A stretch of DNA of 64,000 nt from Streptococcus sp. oral taxon 431 (GTDB lineage Bacteria; Bacillota; Bacilli; Lactobacillales; Streptococcaceae): assembly GCF_001553685.1 (NCBI RefSeq), contig NZ_CP014264.1, positions 194,001-258,000 of the forward strand, in the 5' to 3' direction. The stretch's first letter is position 1. The number at the start of each line of letters is the position of its first letter. Below, in pieces: positions 1-8,008 of the stretch. The translations under genes were made by a program, and so were the position numbers. Under the pieces are notes generated by a model. It saw only the letters and a program-made list of their open reading frames with translations, made no database searches and was not told where the DNA came from.

Positions 1-434
1 AGATTGTCAAAGACATTGCTAACCGTGTAGCCGTTATGCAAGATGGTCGCTTGATTGAAGAGGGTAGCGTTCTTGAAATCTTCTCAGATCCTAAACAACC
101 TTTGACTCAAGACTTCATCTCAACAGCCACAGGTATTGACGAAGCTATGGTCAAGATTGAGAAACAAGAAATCGTAGAGCACTTATCTGACAAGAGTATT
201 CTGGTACAACTCAAGTATGCAGGAGCTTCTACAGATGAGCCACTTTTAAATGAATTATATAAGCACTACCAAGTAACAGCAAATATTCTCTATGGAAACA
301 TCGAAATTTTGGATGGTACTCCTGTTGGTGAGCTTGTGGTTGTCTTGTCAGGGGAAAAAGAAGCCTTGGCAAGCGCTCAAGAGGCCATCCGTCAGGCTGG
401 TGTGCAACTAATAGTATTGAAGGGAGGACAGTAA
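1..434 (+). CDS. metN: Methionine ABC transporter ATP-binding protein, C-terminal part (5' end outside window)
   Basis: The frame is open from position 3. The visible part begins in the distal half of an ABC ATPase (residues reading IVKDIANRVAVMQDGRL, the region after the H-loop). It continues into a C-terminal domain of about 75 residues that matches the NIL domain, which in MetN binds methionine and shuts the transporter down. MetN powers import of D/L-methionine with MetP and the lipoprotein MetQ, which should lie upstream. The stop at 432-434 is one base before the permease start, so the two genes are co-transcribed and probably translationally coupled. Walker A and B lie outside the window. 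The family assignment rests on the NIL-like tail plus the MetI-type permease next door. Confidence 0.9.
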   Translation, partial: IVKDIANRVAVMQDGRLIEEGSVLEIFSDPKQPLTQDFISTATGIDEAMVKIEKQEIVEHLSDKSILVQLKYAGASTDEPLLNELYKHYQVTANILYGNIEILDGTPVGELVVVLSGEKEALASAQEAIRQAGVQLIVLKGGQ

Positions 435-435
435 G

Positions 436-1128
436 ATGGCAGAATTGATTAAAGCATACTTACCAAACGTCTACAAGATGGGTTGGTCTGGTCAAGCTGG
501 CTGGGGAACAGCTATCTACTTGACTCTTTATATGACGGTTCTTTCCTTTATCATCGGAGGTTTCCTAGGACTGGTTGCAGGGCTTTTCCTTGTCTTGACA
601 GCTCCAGGTGGTGTCTTGGAAAATAAAGTTGTTTTCTGGATTTTGGATAAGATTACCTCTATTTTCCGTGCGGTACCATTTATCATTCTCTTGGCAGTCT
701 TGTCACCCTTCTCTCATCTAATCGTAGGAACAAGCATTGGTCCAAATGCGGCTATCGTTCCGCTATCTTTTGCAGTCTTTGCCTTCTTTGCCCGTCAAGT
801 ACAGGTGGTATTGGCTGAGCTAGATGGTGGTGTCATCGAGGCAGCTCAAGCCAGTGGAGCTACTTTCTGGGACATCGTAGGTGTTTACCTATCGGAAGGT
901 CTACCAGACTTGATCCGTGTGACAACTGTGACCTTGATCTCACTAGTCGGTGAAACAGCTATGGCGGGAGCGGTCGGAGCAGGTGGTATTGGTAACGTAG
1001 CTATCGCTTATGGTTTTAACCGTTACAATCACGATGTGACCATCTTGGCAACCATTATTATCATTTTGATTATCTTTACGATTCAGTTCTTGGGAGACTT
1101 CTTGACCAAGAAATTAAGTCATAAATAA
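436..1128 (+). CDS. metP: Methionine ABC transporter permease
   Basis: This 230-residue integral membrane protein has five to six hydrophobic segments. The inner-membrane ABC coupling signature lies near residues 130-165 (GVIEAAQASGATFWDIV), followed by the MetI-family stretch GETAMAGAVGAGGIGNVAIAYG. It is the channel of the methionine importer and acts with MetN. Its length equals that usual for MetI/MetP (about 220-230). The start is fixed by the one-base gap to metN, with the SD inside the last metN codons (GGAGG at 423-427). It is the last gene of the operon: a strong hairpin terminator follows 20 nt after the stop. Confidence 0.93.
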   Translation: MAELIKAYLPNVYKMGWSGQAGWGTAIYLTLYMTVLSFIIGGFLGLVAGLFLVLTAPGGVLENKVVFWILDKITSIFRAVPFIILLAVLSPFSHLIVGTSIGPNAAIVPLSFAVFAFFARQVQVVLAELDGGVIEAAQASGATFWDIVGVYLSEGLPDLIRVTTVTLISLVGETAMAGAVGAGGIGNVAIAYGFNRYNHDVTILATIIIILIIFTIQFLGDFLTKKLSHK

Positions 1129-1147
1129 AAGAGCCCTGTGGCTCTCA

Positions 1148-1192
1148 GATTGAAGAAAAAGTCAATTTTGGACAATTTTCTTCAATCTTTTT
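1148..1192 (+). terminator. Rho-independent terminator of metNP
   Basis: A 12-bp perfect stem (GATTGAAGAAAA at 1148-1159 with its complement at 1176-1187) is followed by a T run at 1188-1192. A smaller hairpin, AGAGCC/GGCTCT at 1130-1145, precedes it directly after the metP stop. Confidence 0.8.
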
Positions 1193-1219
1193 CTATTATT
1201 AGAGAAAATAAAAAACTCT

Positions 1220-1328
1220 TAATACTCTTCGAAAATCAAATTCAAACCACGTCAACGTCGCCTTGCCGTACTCAAGTACAGCCTGCGGCTAGTTTCCTAG
1301 TTTGCTCTTTGATTTTCATTGAGTATAA
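1220..1328 (+). repeat. BOX element, boxA-boxC form (no boxB)
   Basis: The 103-bp core from TACTC (1223) to GAGTA (1325) has imperfect terminal inverted repeats. It contains the complement of the BOX-A1R-type sequence GTACGGCAAGGCGACG. With 3 nt on either side it is 109 bp, the length expected of boxA (59) plus boxC (50). boxA lies on the left. The core is identical to the copy at 23748-23856. It lies in the 310-nt gap between metP and the convergent S-component gene, so it is outside any coding region. A spurious ORF runs through it. Confidence 0.88.
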
Positions 1329-1413
1329 AAAGAGCATAGAACAGCATTTCTAAGAGTTTTCAAGATGTAGTAACCAAGCTTCTTTAATTACCGAAAGGGT
1401 TTGTCTACCTACT

Positions 1414-1436
1414 GAGAGCCGTGTGGCTCTTTTTTC
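1414..1436 (+). terminator. Second rightward intrinsic terminator before the convergent gene
   Basis: The stem GAGAGCC (1414-1420), loop GTGT, and GGCTCT (1425-1430) run into six T residues. The stem repeats the AGAGCC/GGCTCT hairpin at 1130-1145. The U tract exists only on the + strand, so it is a backstop for transcripts reading through the BOX region rather than a terminator for the leftward gene. Confidence 0.7.
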
Positions 1437-1438
1437 TA

Positions 1439-2008
1439 TCACATTTTATCTGCAAATTTTTTACTAAGTGCTTGTCCAATCAGGGCACCAAGTAAAGCGC
1501 CGATGAGAACACTTGTGATAAAGAGGAGGATATTAGCAGGATTCGGTGCAACCATAATGCGATCGATATAGTCCTGAGATTTTCCACGAGTGACTAGAGT
1601 TGCTATATAGGCTTGAGGGGTCAACCACATGAGTAGAATGGGACCAGTAGTACCAAAAGCAAAAACTAGGAAGGAAAGAAGGTTCTTGACCTTATCTTTG
1701 TAGTGGCCTAGGTGAGCGATGTCATCTGCTGCAAGACCGCAGATAATACCTGGCAGAAAGGCTCCAGCACCATGCTTACTCCCGAGGAAAAAGAGAGCAA
1801 TCACAAGTCCTATCGAAGTAATCGCTCCAAAACGAGGCACTTTTGCTAAAAGGATCATATAGACGCTACCACCCACAAGAGCAGAAAAGGCAGGGGCGTA
1901 AAACATATTTCCAGTGTGGTCGACAAGGTTCCCTAGTAGAACCCCCACTCCGATACAGAGAAAGTAGACAAGAGCGGCTACAAGGGTTGTCAAGATATTC
2001 TTTTTCAT
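1439..2008 (-). CDS. MptD-type putative ECF transporter S component
   Basis: This 189-residue protein is highly hydrophobic, with about five to six membrane segments. It contains a central stretch rich in small residues (GSKHGAGAFLPGIICGLAADDIAHLG) and a C-terminal helix LIGALLGALIGQALSKKF. The pattern and length fit the Trep_Strep/MptD family of substrate-binding S components of energy-coupling-factor transporters; the substrate cannot be read from the sequence. No EcfA or EcfT gene is adjacent, so it would use a shared energising module encoded elsewhere. AAGGAG lies just upstream of the ATG. It stands alone, convergent with metP. Confidence 0.7.
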   Translation of the reverse strand: MKKNILTTLVAALVYFLCIGVGVLLGNLVDHTGNMFYAPAFSALVGGSVYMILLAKVPRFGAITSIGLVIALFFLGSKHGAGAFLPGIICGLAADDIAHLGHYKDKVKNLLSFLVFAFGTTGPILLMWLTPQAYIATLVTRGKSQDYIDRIMVAPNPANILLFITSVLIGALLGALIGQALSKKFADKM

Positions 2009-2139
2009 AAGTTCTCCTTCGTATATCTGATGTTATTCATTGTATCATGCCTGTGGCAGATTGTAAATGCTAGCTTGGAACTAGTATTTATTAGGAAATG
2101 TGGTAAAATAAGAAAAAATAAAAGACGAGTGGTAAGAGG

Positions 2140-2991
2140 ATGAAGAATTTAGGAAAAGTTTTTAAAGAGTTAAGGGAGTCCAGAAAAATCTCCTTGAGAC
2201 AAGCAACAGGTGGACGCTTTTCAGCATCCTTATTATCACGTTTTGAAAATGGTCAGAGTGAAATATCTGCTCCAAAGTTAATCACAGCTTTGGAGAATAT
2301 TCATGTGAGTATGGAAGAATTGTTATTTTTGGCGAGAGGTTTTCATCAGGATGCCTATTCTGAATTTAGAAACAGAATAGTCGAGGCTATCGACCCACAA
2401 GATTTGACATCCTTGCGTACTCTCTACCAGAGAGAATATCAACAACTTCCTTTTTCAAAGGATAAACAGCAACACATTCTCAAAGCTATTTTGATAAAAT
2501 CCTATATGAAAGCTATTGATGAGACGGTTACATTGATCTCTGAGGAAGAAAGAGTCCTACATGATTATCTATTTTCTGTTGAAATTTGGGGGCTCTATGA
2601 ACTTTCGTTCTTTTCTTCCTGCTCTCCTCTTTTATCAGTCCAGCTTTTGACAAAGTATACTCGGGAAATGTTGCGGAAGTCAGATTTCTTGCAAGGAGTT
2701 GGGAAAAATCGGAATATGATGCACACCTTGCTCCTCAATGGTTTTATGGCCTGCATTGAAGTTGATGATTTTACCAATGCCCTTTATTTCAAAAAACAAA
2801 TTGAAAAGAACTTCTTTGAAGAAAATGAAACCTATTTTCGAATAGTCTACCTATGGGCAGAAGGTTTGCTTGATAGTAAGCAAGGAAGAGTGGAGGAAGG
2901 ACAGAGAAAGATGGAGGACGCTGTCCGTATTTTTGAAATGATTGGTTGTAGCAAATCTGCAGACTATTATAGAAGTGCCAGGGAGTGTTGA
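2140..2991 (+). CDS. Rgg/GadR/MutR-family transcriptional regulator
   Basis: This 283-residue protein has an N-terminal XRE helix-turn-helix (residues 5-60, with SLRQATGGRFSASLLSRFENGQSEIS) and a long all-helical C-terminal region. That is the layout and length of Rgg proteins, whose C-terminal repeat domain binds short peptide pheromones. The next gene, an MFS transporter, is a plausible target. The purine-rich AAGAGG touches the ATG directly, so the SD spacing is poor, but the N-terminus aligns with Rgg proteins. No convincing SHP-type peptide gene is visible on either flank, so stand-alone action or a peptide encoded elsewhere is possible. Confidence 0.85.
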   Translation: MKNLGKVFKELRESRKISLRQATGGRFSASLLSRFENGQSEISAPKLITALENIHVSMEELLFLARGFHQDAYSEFRNRIVEAIDPQDLTSLRTLYQREYQQLPFSKDKQQHILKAILIKSYMKAIDETVTLISEEERVLHDYLFSVEIWGLYELSFFSSCSPLLSVQLLTKYTREMLRKSDFLQGVGKNRNMMHTLLLNGFMACIEVDDFTNALYFKKQIEKNFFEENETYFRIVYLWAEGLLDSKQGRVEEGQRKMEDAVRIFEMIGCSKSADYYRSAREC

Positions 2992-3178
2992 ATATTTGCA
3001 ACTAGGTAAATTAAATTGAAACGATAGGACTGTGAAGATACTTATTAGTAGTAGAAAATTCTAGCGTTTTCGTTATTCGTTTAATCTGTTGCATATATTC
3101 AAAAAATATTCTCAAGGTCTTCTTGATGCTATACTAGAGCTACCATAAAAGTAGAATGTGAGAAAGAAAGGAATCTAT

Positions 3179-4426
3179 ATGAAACTATTACTAAGAAATC
3201 AAGCATACAGAGTTTTGAGCTTATCACGATTTTTCAATGCTTTTGGTGCTTCCATTTTTAATTTAGTATTTGTGGTCTATGCCTCGACTTTGCCAGAGGC
3301 TTCTGTTGCCGTTGCCATGGCGAATGTTGTGATGATGCTTCCAACTCTTTTTACAGTTTTTGTGGGAATTCGGGCTGATTACACGAGGGACAAGGTCAAA
3401 TGGATGACCTATGTCGGTTTATTTCAGGCGGTTTTATTTTTTCTAGCAGCCCTAGTTGTTCAGCAAGCTAGTTTCTTTGCCTTTTCGACCCTTTGCCTCA
3501 TCAATGTCCTTAGTGATGTAGCCAGTGATTTTGCTGGTGGCTTGCGAATGCCTCTCGTTAAAGAAAAGGTAGCAGAGCAAGATTTGATGGAGGCTTACTC
3601 ATTTTCCCAGTTTATTACCTATATTTCTGCTATTGGCGGCCAAGCTTTTGGAGTTTGGCTATTAGGGGTGTCAACACAGAACTTTTCGCTCGTAGCGGGA
3701 ATCAATGCCATATTTTTCCTAGTATCAGCTCTCATTCTCTTTTTAGGAAGGGCTGAATTAAGCTTATCAACTCCACTTGTTGATAGTAAATCACTGAAAA
3801 ATGAGAAACTTTCTATCAAAGATCAATTTTTAACGATTTATCGAAACTTACGTCTCGTTTTTCTTAAAAGTGGACAGAAAAACTTTGGTTTTATGCTCTT
3901 TGCTATCTTGCTTATCAATGCTTTGGGTGGTGCCTTAGGTGGTATCTATAACATCTTCCTTTTAAATCATTCCTTACTGAATTTTTCCTACAAGGATGCA
4001 TTGTTTATCTTACAATTGATTACCTTATTAGCAGTTATCATCAGTAGTCTTACGGGAAATGATTATTTTGGGAAGCAATCTTTGCCTAAATTGATGATGT
4101 GGGTCACATTAGGAGCCAGTCTAGTTGGTCTATCTAATTTGTTAAACCAAGTCTTGCTCGGGATGCTTTTCGTCTTTTTTACCATGTATATCTCTGGTAA
4201 AATTTCCCCTAAAATTAGTTCCATGCTGCTGAAAAATCTTGCTCCAGAGGTTCTCTCTCGCACTAGTAATTTTTTAGGTTTGTTGTTTACTCTATCCATA
4301 CCAGTGGGGACGGCCTGTTTTTCACTGGTGGCGGTATGGGATATACAGTTGACTTGGATACTTTTCGTAGGTCTTTCTCTGATAGCTATTCTTCTGACAA
4401 GTCTCAATCTCAAAAATGAAATTTAG
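3179..4426 (+). CDS. MFS transporter
   Basis: This 415-residue protein has about 12 hydrophobic segments and an MFS-like cytoplasmic loop (GIRADYTRDKVKWM, near residue 70) after the second helix. It is a likely drug or metabolite exporter of unknown substrate. A GTG start at 3158 is possible, but AAAGGAA at 3167-3173 sits six bases before the ATG at 3179, so the ATG is preferred. An extended -10 (TGCTATACT, about 3127-3135) lies upstream. The gene follows the Rgg regulator with a 187-nt gap and its own promoter. Confidence 0.75.
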   Translation: MKLLLRNQAYRVLSLSRFFNAFGASIFNLVFVVYASTLPEASVAVAMANVVMMLPTLFTVFVGIRADYTRDKVKWMTYVGLFQAVLFFLAALVVQQASFFAFSTLCLINVLSDVASDFAGGLRMPLVKEKVAEQDLMEAYSFSQFITYISAIGGQAFGVWLLGVSTQNFSLVAGINAIFFLVSALILFLGRAELSLSTPLVDSKSLKNEKLSIKDQFLTIYRNLRLVFLKSGQKNFGFMLFAILLINALGGALGGIYNIFLLNHSLLNFSYKDALFILQLITLLAVIISSLTGNDYFGKQSLPKLMMWVTLGASLVGLSNLLNQVLLGMLFVFFTMYISGKISPKISSMLLKNLAPEVLSRTSNFLGLLFTLSIPVGTACFSLVAVWDIQLTWILFVGLSLIAILLTSLNLKNEI

Positions 4427-4506
4427 GTGTTCGTCTTCTTTTCAGACTGTCCCAATCCCTTCATTTATGGTAAAATAGGACTATTAAGTTATAAAGAGGA
4501 TTCCCT

Positions 4507-5787
4507 ATGAAATTACAAAAGCCAAAAGGAACGCAGGATATTTTACCTGCTGAGTCTGCCAAATGGCAGTACGTTGAAGGATTTGCGCGTGAAATCTTCA
4601 AACGCTACAACTATGCAGAAGTACGCACGCCTATTTTTGAGCACTACGAAGTCATCAGTCGTTCGGTTGGAGACACAACTGATATCGTAACCAAGGAAAT
4701 GTATGACTTTTACGACAAGGGTGACCGCCATATCACTCTCCGTCCAGAGGGAACAGCACCAGTTGTTCGTTCTTATGTGGAAAATAAACTCTTCGCACCA
4801 GAAGTTCAAAAACCAAGCAAGTTCTACTACATGGGGCCAATGTTCCGCTATGAGCGCCCACAAGCAGGTCGCTTGCGCCAGTTCCACCAGATTGGTGTGG
4901 AGTGCTTTGGATCAAGTAATCCAGCCACAGATGTGGAAACGATCGCTATGGCAGCCCACTTTTTGAAAGCAATCGGTGTTCAAGGTGTCAAACTCCACCT
5001 CAACACTCTTGGAAATCCCGAAAGTCGTGCGGCCTACCGTCAAGCCTTGATTGACTATTTGACACCACTTAAGGAGACCTTGTCTAAGGATAGCCAACGT
5101 CGCTTGGAGGAAAATCCTCTCCGTGTTTTGGACTCTAAGGAAAAAGAAGACAAGGTGGCAGTAGAGAATGCGCCGTCTATCTTGGATTACCTTGATGAAG
5201 AAAGCCAAGCCCACTTTGCTGCTGTCCGTCAGATGCTGGAAAATCTTGGAGTAGATTACATCATCGATACCAATATGGTTCGTGGTTTGGACTACTACAA
5301 CCACACGATTTTTGAATTCATCACTGAGATTGAGGGCAATGCCTTGACAGTCTGTGCAGGTGGTCGCTACGATGGCTTGGTTGCCTATTTTGGTGGTCCT
5401 GAGACTGCTGGATTTGGTTTTGGACTTGGTGTAGAGCGTCTGCTTCTCATCCTTGAAAAGCAAGGTGTGTCTCTCCCTATCGAAAACGCCCTAGATGTCT
5501 ATATCGCCGTTCTCGGTGAAGGAGCAAATCTTAAAGCCTTGGAGTTGGTACAAGCTCTTCGCCTACAAGGTTTCAAAGCAGAGCGTGATTACCTCAACCG
5601 TAAACTCAAAGCGCAATTCAAGTCAGCCGATGTTTTTGCTGCTAAGACTCTTATCACTCTTGGAGAGAGCGAAGTCGAAAGCGGACAAGTGACAGTCAAG
5701 AACAACCAAACTCGAGAAGAAGTTCAAGTTTCACTTGAAACAATCAGCCAAAACTTCTCAGAAATCTTTGCAAAATTAGGATTTTAA
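4507..5787 (+). CDS. hisS: Histidyl-tRNA synthetase
   Basis: This 426-residue class II synthetase charges tRNA-His. It shows the N-terminal GTQDILP, motif 2 near residue 113 ([20 protein letters not shown]), the histidine-specific [21 protein letters not shown], and motif 3 [11 protein letters not shown] near residue 305. A C-terminal anticodon-binding domain of about 95 residues follows. The length is normal. The SD AAAGAGGA precedes the ATG, and an extended -10 (TGGTAAAAT, 4468-4476) lies upstream. No T-box leader is visible in the 80-nt gap. The gene ends at a strong terminator, separating it from the accessory operon. Confidence 0.97.
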   Translation: MKLQKPKGTQDILPAESAKWQYVEGFAREIFKRYNYAEVRTPIFEHYEVISRSVGDTTDIVTKEMYDFYDKGDRHITLRPEGTAPVVRSYVENKLFAPEVQKPSKFYYMGPMFRYERPQAGRLRQFHQIGVECFGSSNPATDVETIAMAAHFLKAIGVQGVKLHLNTLGNPESRAAYRQALIDYLTPLKETLSKDSQRRLEENPLRVLDSKEKEDKVAVENAPSILDYLDEESQAHFAAVRQMLENLGVDYIIDTNMVRGLDYYNHTIFEFITEIEGNALTVCAGGRYDGLVAYFGGPETAGFGFGLGVERLLLILEKQGVSLPIENALDVYIAVLGEGANLKALELVQALRLQGFKAERDYLNRKLKAQFKSADVFAAKTLITLGESEVESGQVTVKNNQTREEVQVSLETISQNFSEIFAKLGF

Positions 5788-5800
5788 TAACAGATAAACT

Positions 5801-5833
5801 GGTCAGGATCTTACTCCTGACCGTTTTCTTTTG
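5801..5833 (+). terminator. Terminator after hisS
   Basis: Perfect 8-bp stem GGTCAGGA / TCCTGACC (5801-5808, 5815-5822) with a six-base loop, followed by GTTTTCTTTT. Confidence 0.85.
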
Positions 5834-5854
5834 CAAAATGACAAAAATCATAAA

Positions 5855-5905
5855 CTTTTTGACAAATATGCTTGTCAAAAAGAAAAAGATGTGTTACAAT
5901 ATAAT
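5855..5905 (+). promoter_or_regulatory. Promoter with perfect palindromic operator for the XRE/DUF3169 operon
   Basis: An 11-bp perfect inverted repeat with a 6-nt spacer (CTTTTTGACAA at 5855-5865, TTGTCAAAAAG at 5872-5882) contains the -35 box TTGTCA (5872-5877). A 17-nt spacer leads to the -10 TACAAT (5895-5900). The first gene starts at 5937. The palindrome covering the -35 would fit a repressor dimer. The small XRE protein encoded second in the operon is the obvious candidate for autoregulation; that is inference. Confidence 0.7.
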
Positions 5906-5936
5906 CAAGTTAAGAGAAAAGGAGAAAGGAACAATT

Positions 5937-6251
5937 ATGTGGGCATTAGGATTTGTACCTCTTGTGATTATGTTTTGTATCTACCATTCTCAAAAGGTCA
6001 AGAAACTAGAGAATAAAATCAAAAAGTTTGAGCGAAAAGAGAAAGGTAATACAGAAATGTCAAGATTATTAAAAGAAATGATTGGGAGAACGCCGGTCAT
6101 CGTTGGACAATTATTTGGAACAGATAACTGGGAAGTTGTGGATGTTGATGAGGAATGGGTCAAGCTACGACGTGTAGATAAAAAGGGAAAAGAAAAATTC
6201 AAACTACAACGCATTGAGGATATCCAAACGATTCAATTTGACGGAAAGTAG
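5937..6251 (+). CDS. Small membrane-anchored protein of unknown function
   Basis: This 104-residue protein has one N-terminal membrane segment (residues 2-17), a short charged helix (QKVKKLENKIKKFERKEKG), and a C-terminal domain of about 50 residues. That domain is rich in alternating beta pattern (TPVIVGQLFGTDNWEVVDVDEEWVKLRRV) and suggests a small barrel. I do not recognise a named family. A longer frame opens at 5838, but it would start upstream of the promoter; AGGAGAAAGGA precedes the ATG at 5937. It is the first gene of the operon, nine bases before the XRE gene. Confidence 0.7.
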   Translation: MWALGFVPLVIMFCIYHSQKVKKLENKIKKFERKEKGNTEMSRLLKEMIGRTPVIVGQLFGTDNWEVVDVDEEWVKLRRVDKKGKEKFKLQRIEDIQTIQFDGK

Positions 6252-6260
6252 GTGTGTGAC

Positions 6261-6467
6261 ATGCAACTAAAAAATCGTCTAAAAGAGCTTCGGGCTCGCG
6301 ATGGCCTGAATCAAACTGAACTGGCCAAGCTAGCAGGCGTATCCAGGCAAACCATCAGTCTATTGGAGCGGGATGAGTACACGCCCTCCATCGTCATTGC
6401 TCTGAAGATTGCTCAGATCTTTAATGAGCCAGTCGAGTCAGTTTTTCGCTTAGAGGAGGATGAGTGA
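6261..6467 (+). CDS. Small XRE-family helix-turn-helix regulator
   Basis: This 68-residue protein consists essentially of one HTH_3 domain (LKELRARDGLNQTELAKLAGVSRQTISLLERDEYTPS), with a short C-terminal tail EPVESVFRLEEDE. This class of stand-alone XRE repressor commonly sits in operons with small membrane proteins. The ATG at 6261 is chosen over the GTG at 6252 because AGGTG lies six bases upstream. The stop overlaps the next start. It probably binds the palindrome at 5855-5882 (inference). Confidence 0.85.
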   Translation: MQLKNRLKELRARDGLNQTELAKLAGVSRQTISLLERDEYTPSIVIALKIAQIFNEPVESVFRLEEDE

Positions 6468-6667
6468 TGAACAAGTATAAAGTGATTTATTATCTATGTA
6501 TCGTTGTGTTTATCGTGAATCTTTTGGCCATGATTGGAACCCTATTTGGTTGGTTTACAATTGTTGAAAGTAAATATCTCTTCTGGATTAATATAGTGCT
6601 ACTATTAGTCTTTAGATGGGTAGAGAAAAAAATAAAGTTCAAAGAGCTCGTAAAAGGAGAGAAATGA
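6467..6667 (+). CDS. Small two-helix membrane protein
   Basis: This 66-residue protein has two hydrophobic segments (about residues 7-27 and 36-50) and a basic tail (RWVEKKIKFKELVKGEK). The start codon overlaps the TGA of the XRE gene (GTGATGA), with GAGGAGG just upstream, so translation is coupled. It resembles its downstream neighbour in layout: both have an ITG/IGT-L-GWF motif between helices and end in W-EKK plus a basic segment. The pair probably arose by duplication. The function is unknown. Confidence 0.7.
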   Translation: MNKYKVIYYLCIVVFIVNLLAMIGTLFGWFTIVESKYLFWINIVLLLVFRWVEKKIKFKELVKGEK

Positions 6668-6870
6668 TGTTGAGACATAAACTGTTCTATTATGTAGCAC
6701 TTGTAGCTCTATTGGTCGGCGTGTTTCTAATTATTGGGACAGACTTAGGCTGGTTTAATCTGTATCAAAGTGAGCAATCCTTTTGGATTTACTTTGGCCT
6801 CATCCCAGTAGTTGAATGGATTGAAAAGAAATTAAAAAATGTAGAAGTTGTAAGAGGAGAAGAATCATGA
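6664..6870 (+). CDS. Small two-helix membrane protein, paralogue of the preceding gene
   Basis: This 68-residue protein has two membrane segments separated by a GTDLGWFNL loop, then VEWIEKKLKNVEVVRGEES. The upstream paralogue has GTLFGWFTI and a similar WVEKK tail. The ATG at 6664 overlaps the previous stop (ATGA) and has AAAGGAG eight bases upstream; an in-frame ATG at 6667 is also possible. It could be a small heteromeric membrane partner or an immunity-type protein; nothing in the sequence decides this. Confidence 0.7.
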   Translation: MMLRHKLFYYVALVALLVGVFLIIGTDLGWFNLYQSEQSFWIYFGLIPVVEWIEKKLKNVEVVRGEES

Positions 6871-7217
6871 AAGAATTTTTAGCAGGTTTTCAAGTCGATA
6901 CTGAAGACAAAGCACTTGCAGGTGTCTGTGCAGGTTTAGGAAACTATTTTAACATCCAAACCAATATCGTTCGTTTGGTGACGATCTTCTTGTTTCTTTC
7001 TTCGACGGAGATTGGGATTATAATAGTGGCTCTCTATGCTTATCTAGCAGGTTGGCTAGGTAAAGAGTCATTGGGAGATAGAGCGAAAAAAGCAAGAAAC
7101 CAAGCTATTCTCTTATTTGTTGTTTGTTTGCTTTTGGTGTCGCTTGGAGCAGAAGGTTTGACAGCTATTTTTGAATCAGGTAAAGCCTTTGGTCAGTGGT
7201 TGGCTGGTTTAGTTTAG
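6867..7217 (+). CDS. PspC-domain membrane protein
   Basis: This 116-residue protein has an N-terminal PspC domain (KALAGVCAGLGNYFNIQTNIVRLVTIFLFL, residues 15-45), followed by two further hydrophobic segments around residues 50-66 and 80-98. PspC proteins in Firmicutes are linked to envelope stress responses, often with an accompanying XRE or Lia-type regulator. The ATG overlaps the preceding stop (ATGA) with AGAGGAG upstream. A shorter PspC protein without the second half is encoded at 54041-54235. Confidence 0.85.
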   Translation: MKEFLAGFQVDTEDKALAGVCAGLGNYFNIQTNIVRLVTIFLFLSSTEIGIIIVALYAYLAGWLGKESLGDRAKKARNQAILLFVVCLLLVSLGAEGLTAIFESGKAFGQWLAGLV

Positions 7218-7230
7218 AGGGAGTATGAAT

Positions 7231-7953
7231 ATGAAAAAGAAACGAGTGCTATATTTCTTATTATTGTTTATATCAGTATTTATTACAGGTATGTTTATGG
7301 GACGTGCTTTGGCAATGGGAGTCAGTTTCAATCTAACAGATTTGATTCCTTGGTTTTCTGGCTCTAGTTTATTATTGGCATTGATTAGTATCCTTTTGGC
7401 TTTCAATTTCCTAAAGAAAAGTAGGGAATTTCACTCCTTGTATCAAGAGGAAATGGATGATAATCTGAATGAAACCTATTATGTGCAAATGTATCGAAAT
7501 CTTGAGTTTGGAACAATTGCTTCTAACATAGTTTCAGTTACGACTTTGTTAGCATTTTTTATATCGGCGACTGAAGTGCTTATACTTGGTAATAGTTATC
7601 TAACTTTAGCACTCTCTTTTCTAGGGTTGATGTTGCTATTTGTTGTTCAAAAACATCTTTTGAAGACAATTTCTATTGTTCGTCAGTTTGATTTGGCATT
7701 TTTCTCCATGCCAAAGGATGTGTTAGATTATGTCAATTCTTACGATGAAGGAGAGCGACAAGCTAATTTGGAACAGAGTTTTCGGATTTTATTTCAATTA
7801 AACCAATATATTTTACAAGGTTTGTATATTTTTATTACTATCGTTTCTGTGCTTACAAGAGAAATTCAGTTATTAGCTCTTTTAGCCGTAGCGGTAGTCC
7901 ATATTTATATCAATGTAATGCAAATACCTATGGTGAAACGTTATTTCAAATAG
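7231..7953 (+). CDS. DUF3169-like membrane protein, first copy
   Basis: This 240-residue protein has about six membrane segments. Distinctive stretches are KSREFHSLYQEE after helix two, and PKDVLDYVNSYDEGERQA, followed by a C-terminal VVHIYINV...KRYFK. These features are shared almost line by line with the next gene, so the two are tandem paralogues. I recall this family as DUF3169, found beside small XRE regulators in streptococci; no biochemical function is known to me. GAGGGAG lies seven bases before the ATG at 7231, which is preferred over the ATG at 7225. Confidence 0.7.
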   Translation: MKKKRVLYFLLLFISVFITGMFMGRALAMGVSFNLTDLIPWFSGSSLLLALISILLAFNFLKKSREFHSLYQEEMDDNLNETYYVQMYRNLEFGTIASNIVSVTTLLAFFISATEVLILGNSYLTLALSFLGLMLLFVVQKHLLKTISIVRQFDLAFFSMPKDVLDYVNSYDEGERQANLEQSFRILFQLNQYILQGLYIFITIVSVLTREIQLLALLAVAVVHIYINVMQIPMVKRYFK

Positions 7954-8008
7954 GAACAATCACTGAAACTACTAAAAGTTATTAGTTGGTTTAGATAGGG
8001 GCCAGAAA

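Noticed and set aside
1223-1325. RUP (IS630-derived) identity for the four dispersed repeats
   Set aside because: The BOX-A1R-like core, the A-C versus A-B-C lengths (109 and 154 bp) and the boxB palindromes fit BOX better than RUP.
1138-1353. 71-codon ORF between metP and the S-component gene
   Set aside because: It runs through a terminator and a BOX element and has no SD; the same peptide string recurs in the ORF over the BOX at 23748, showing it is repeat translation.
2030-2143. 37-codon ORF ending at the rgg start, considered as a pheromone gene
   Set aside because: No SD, overlaps the rgg promoter, and its basic C-terminus does not look like a mature hydrophobic SHP.
5838-5936. Extended N-terminus for the first gene of the XRE operon
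   Set aside because: The extra codons overlap the operator and promoter and lack an SD, whereas the ATG at 5937 has one.
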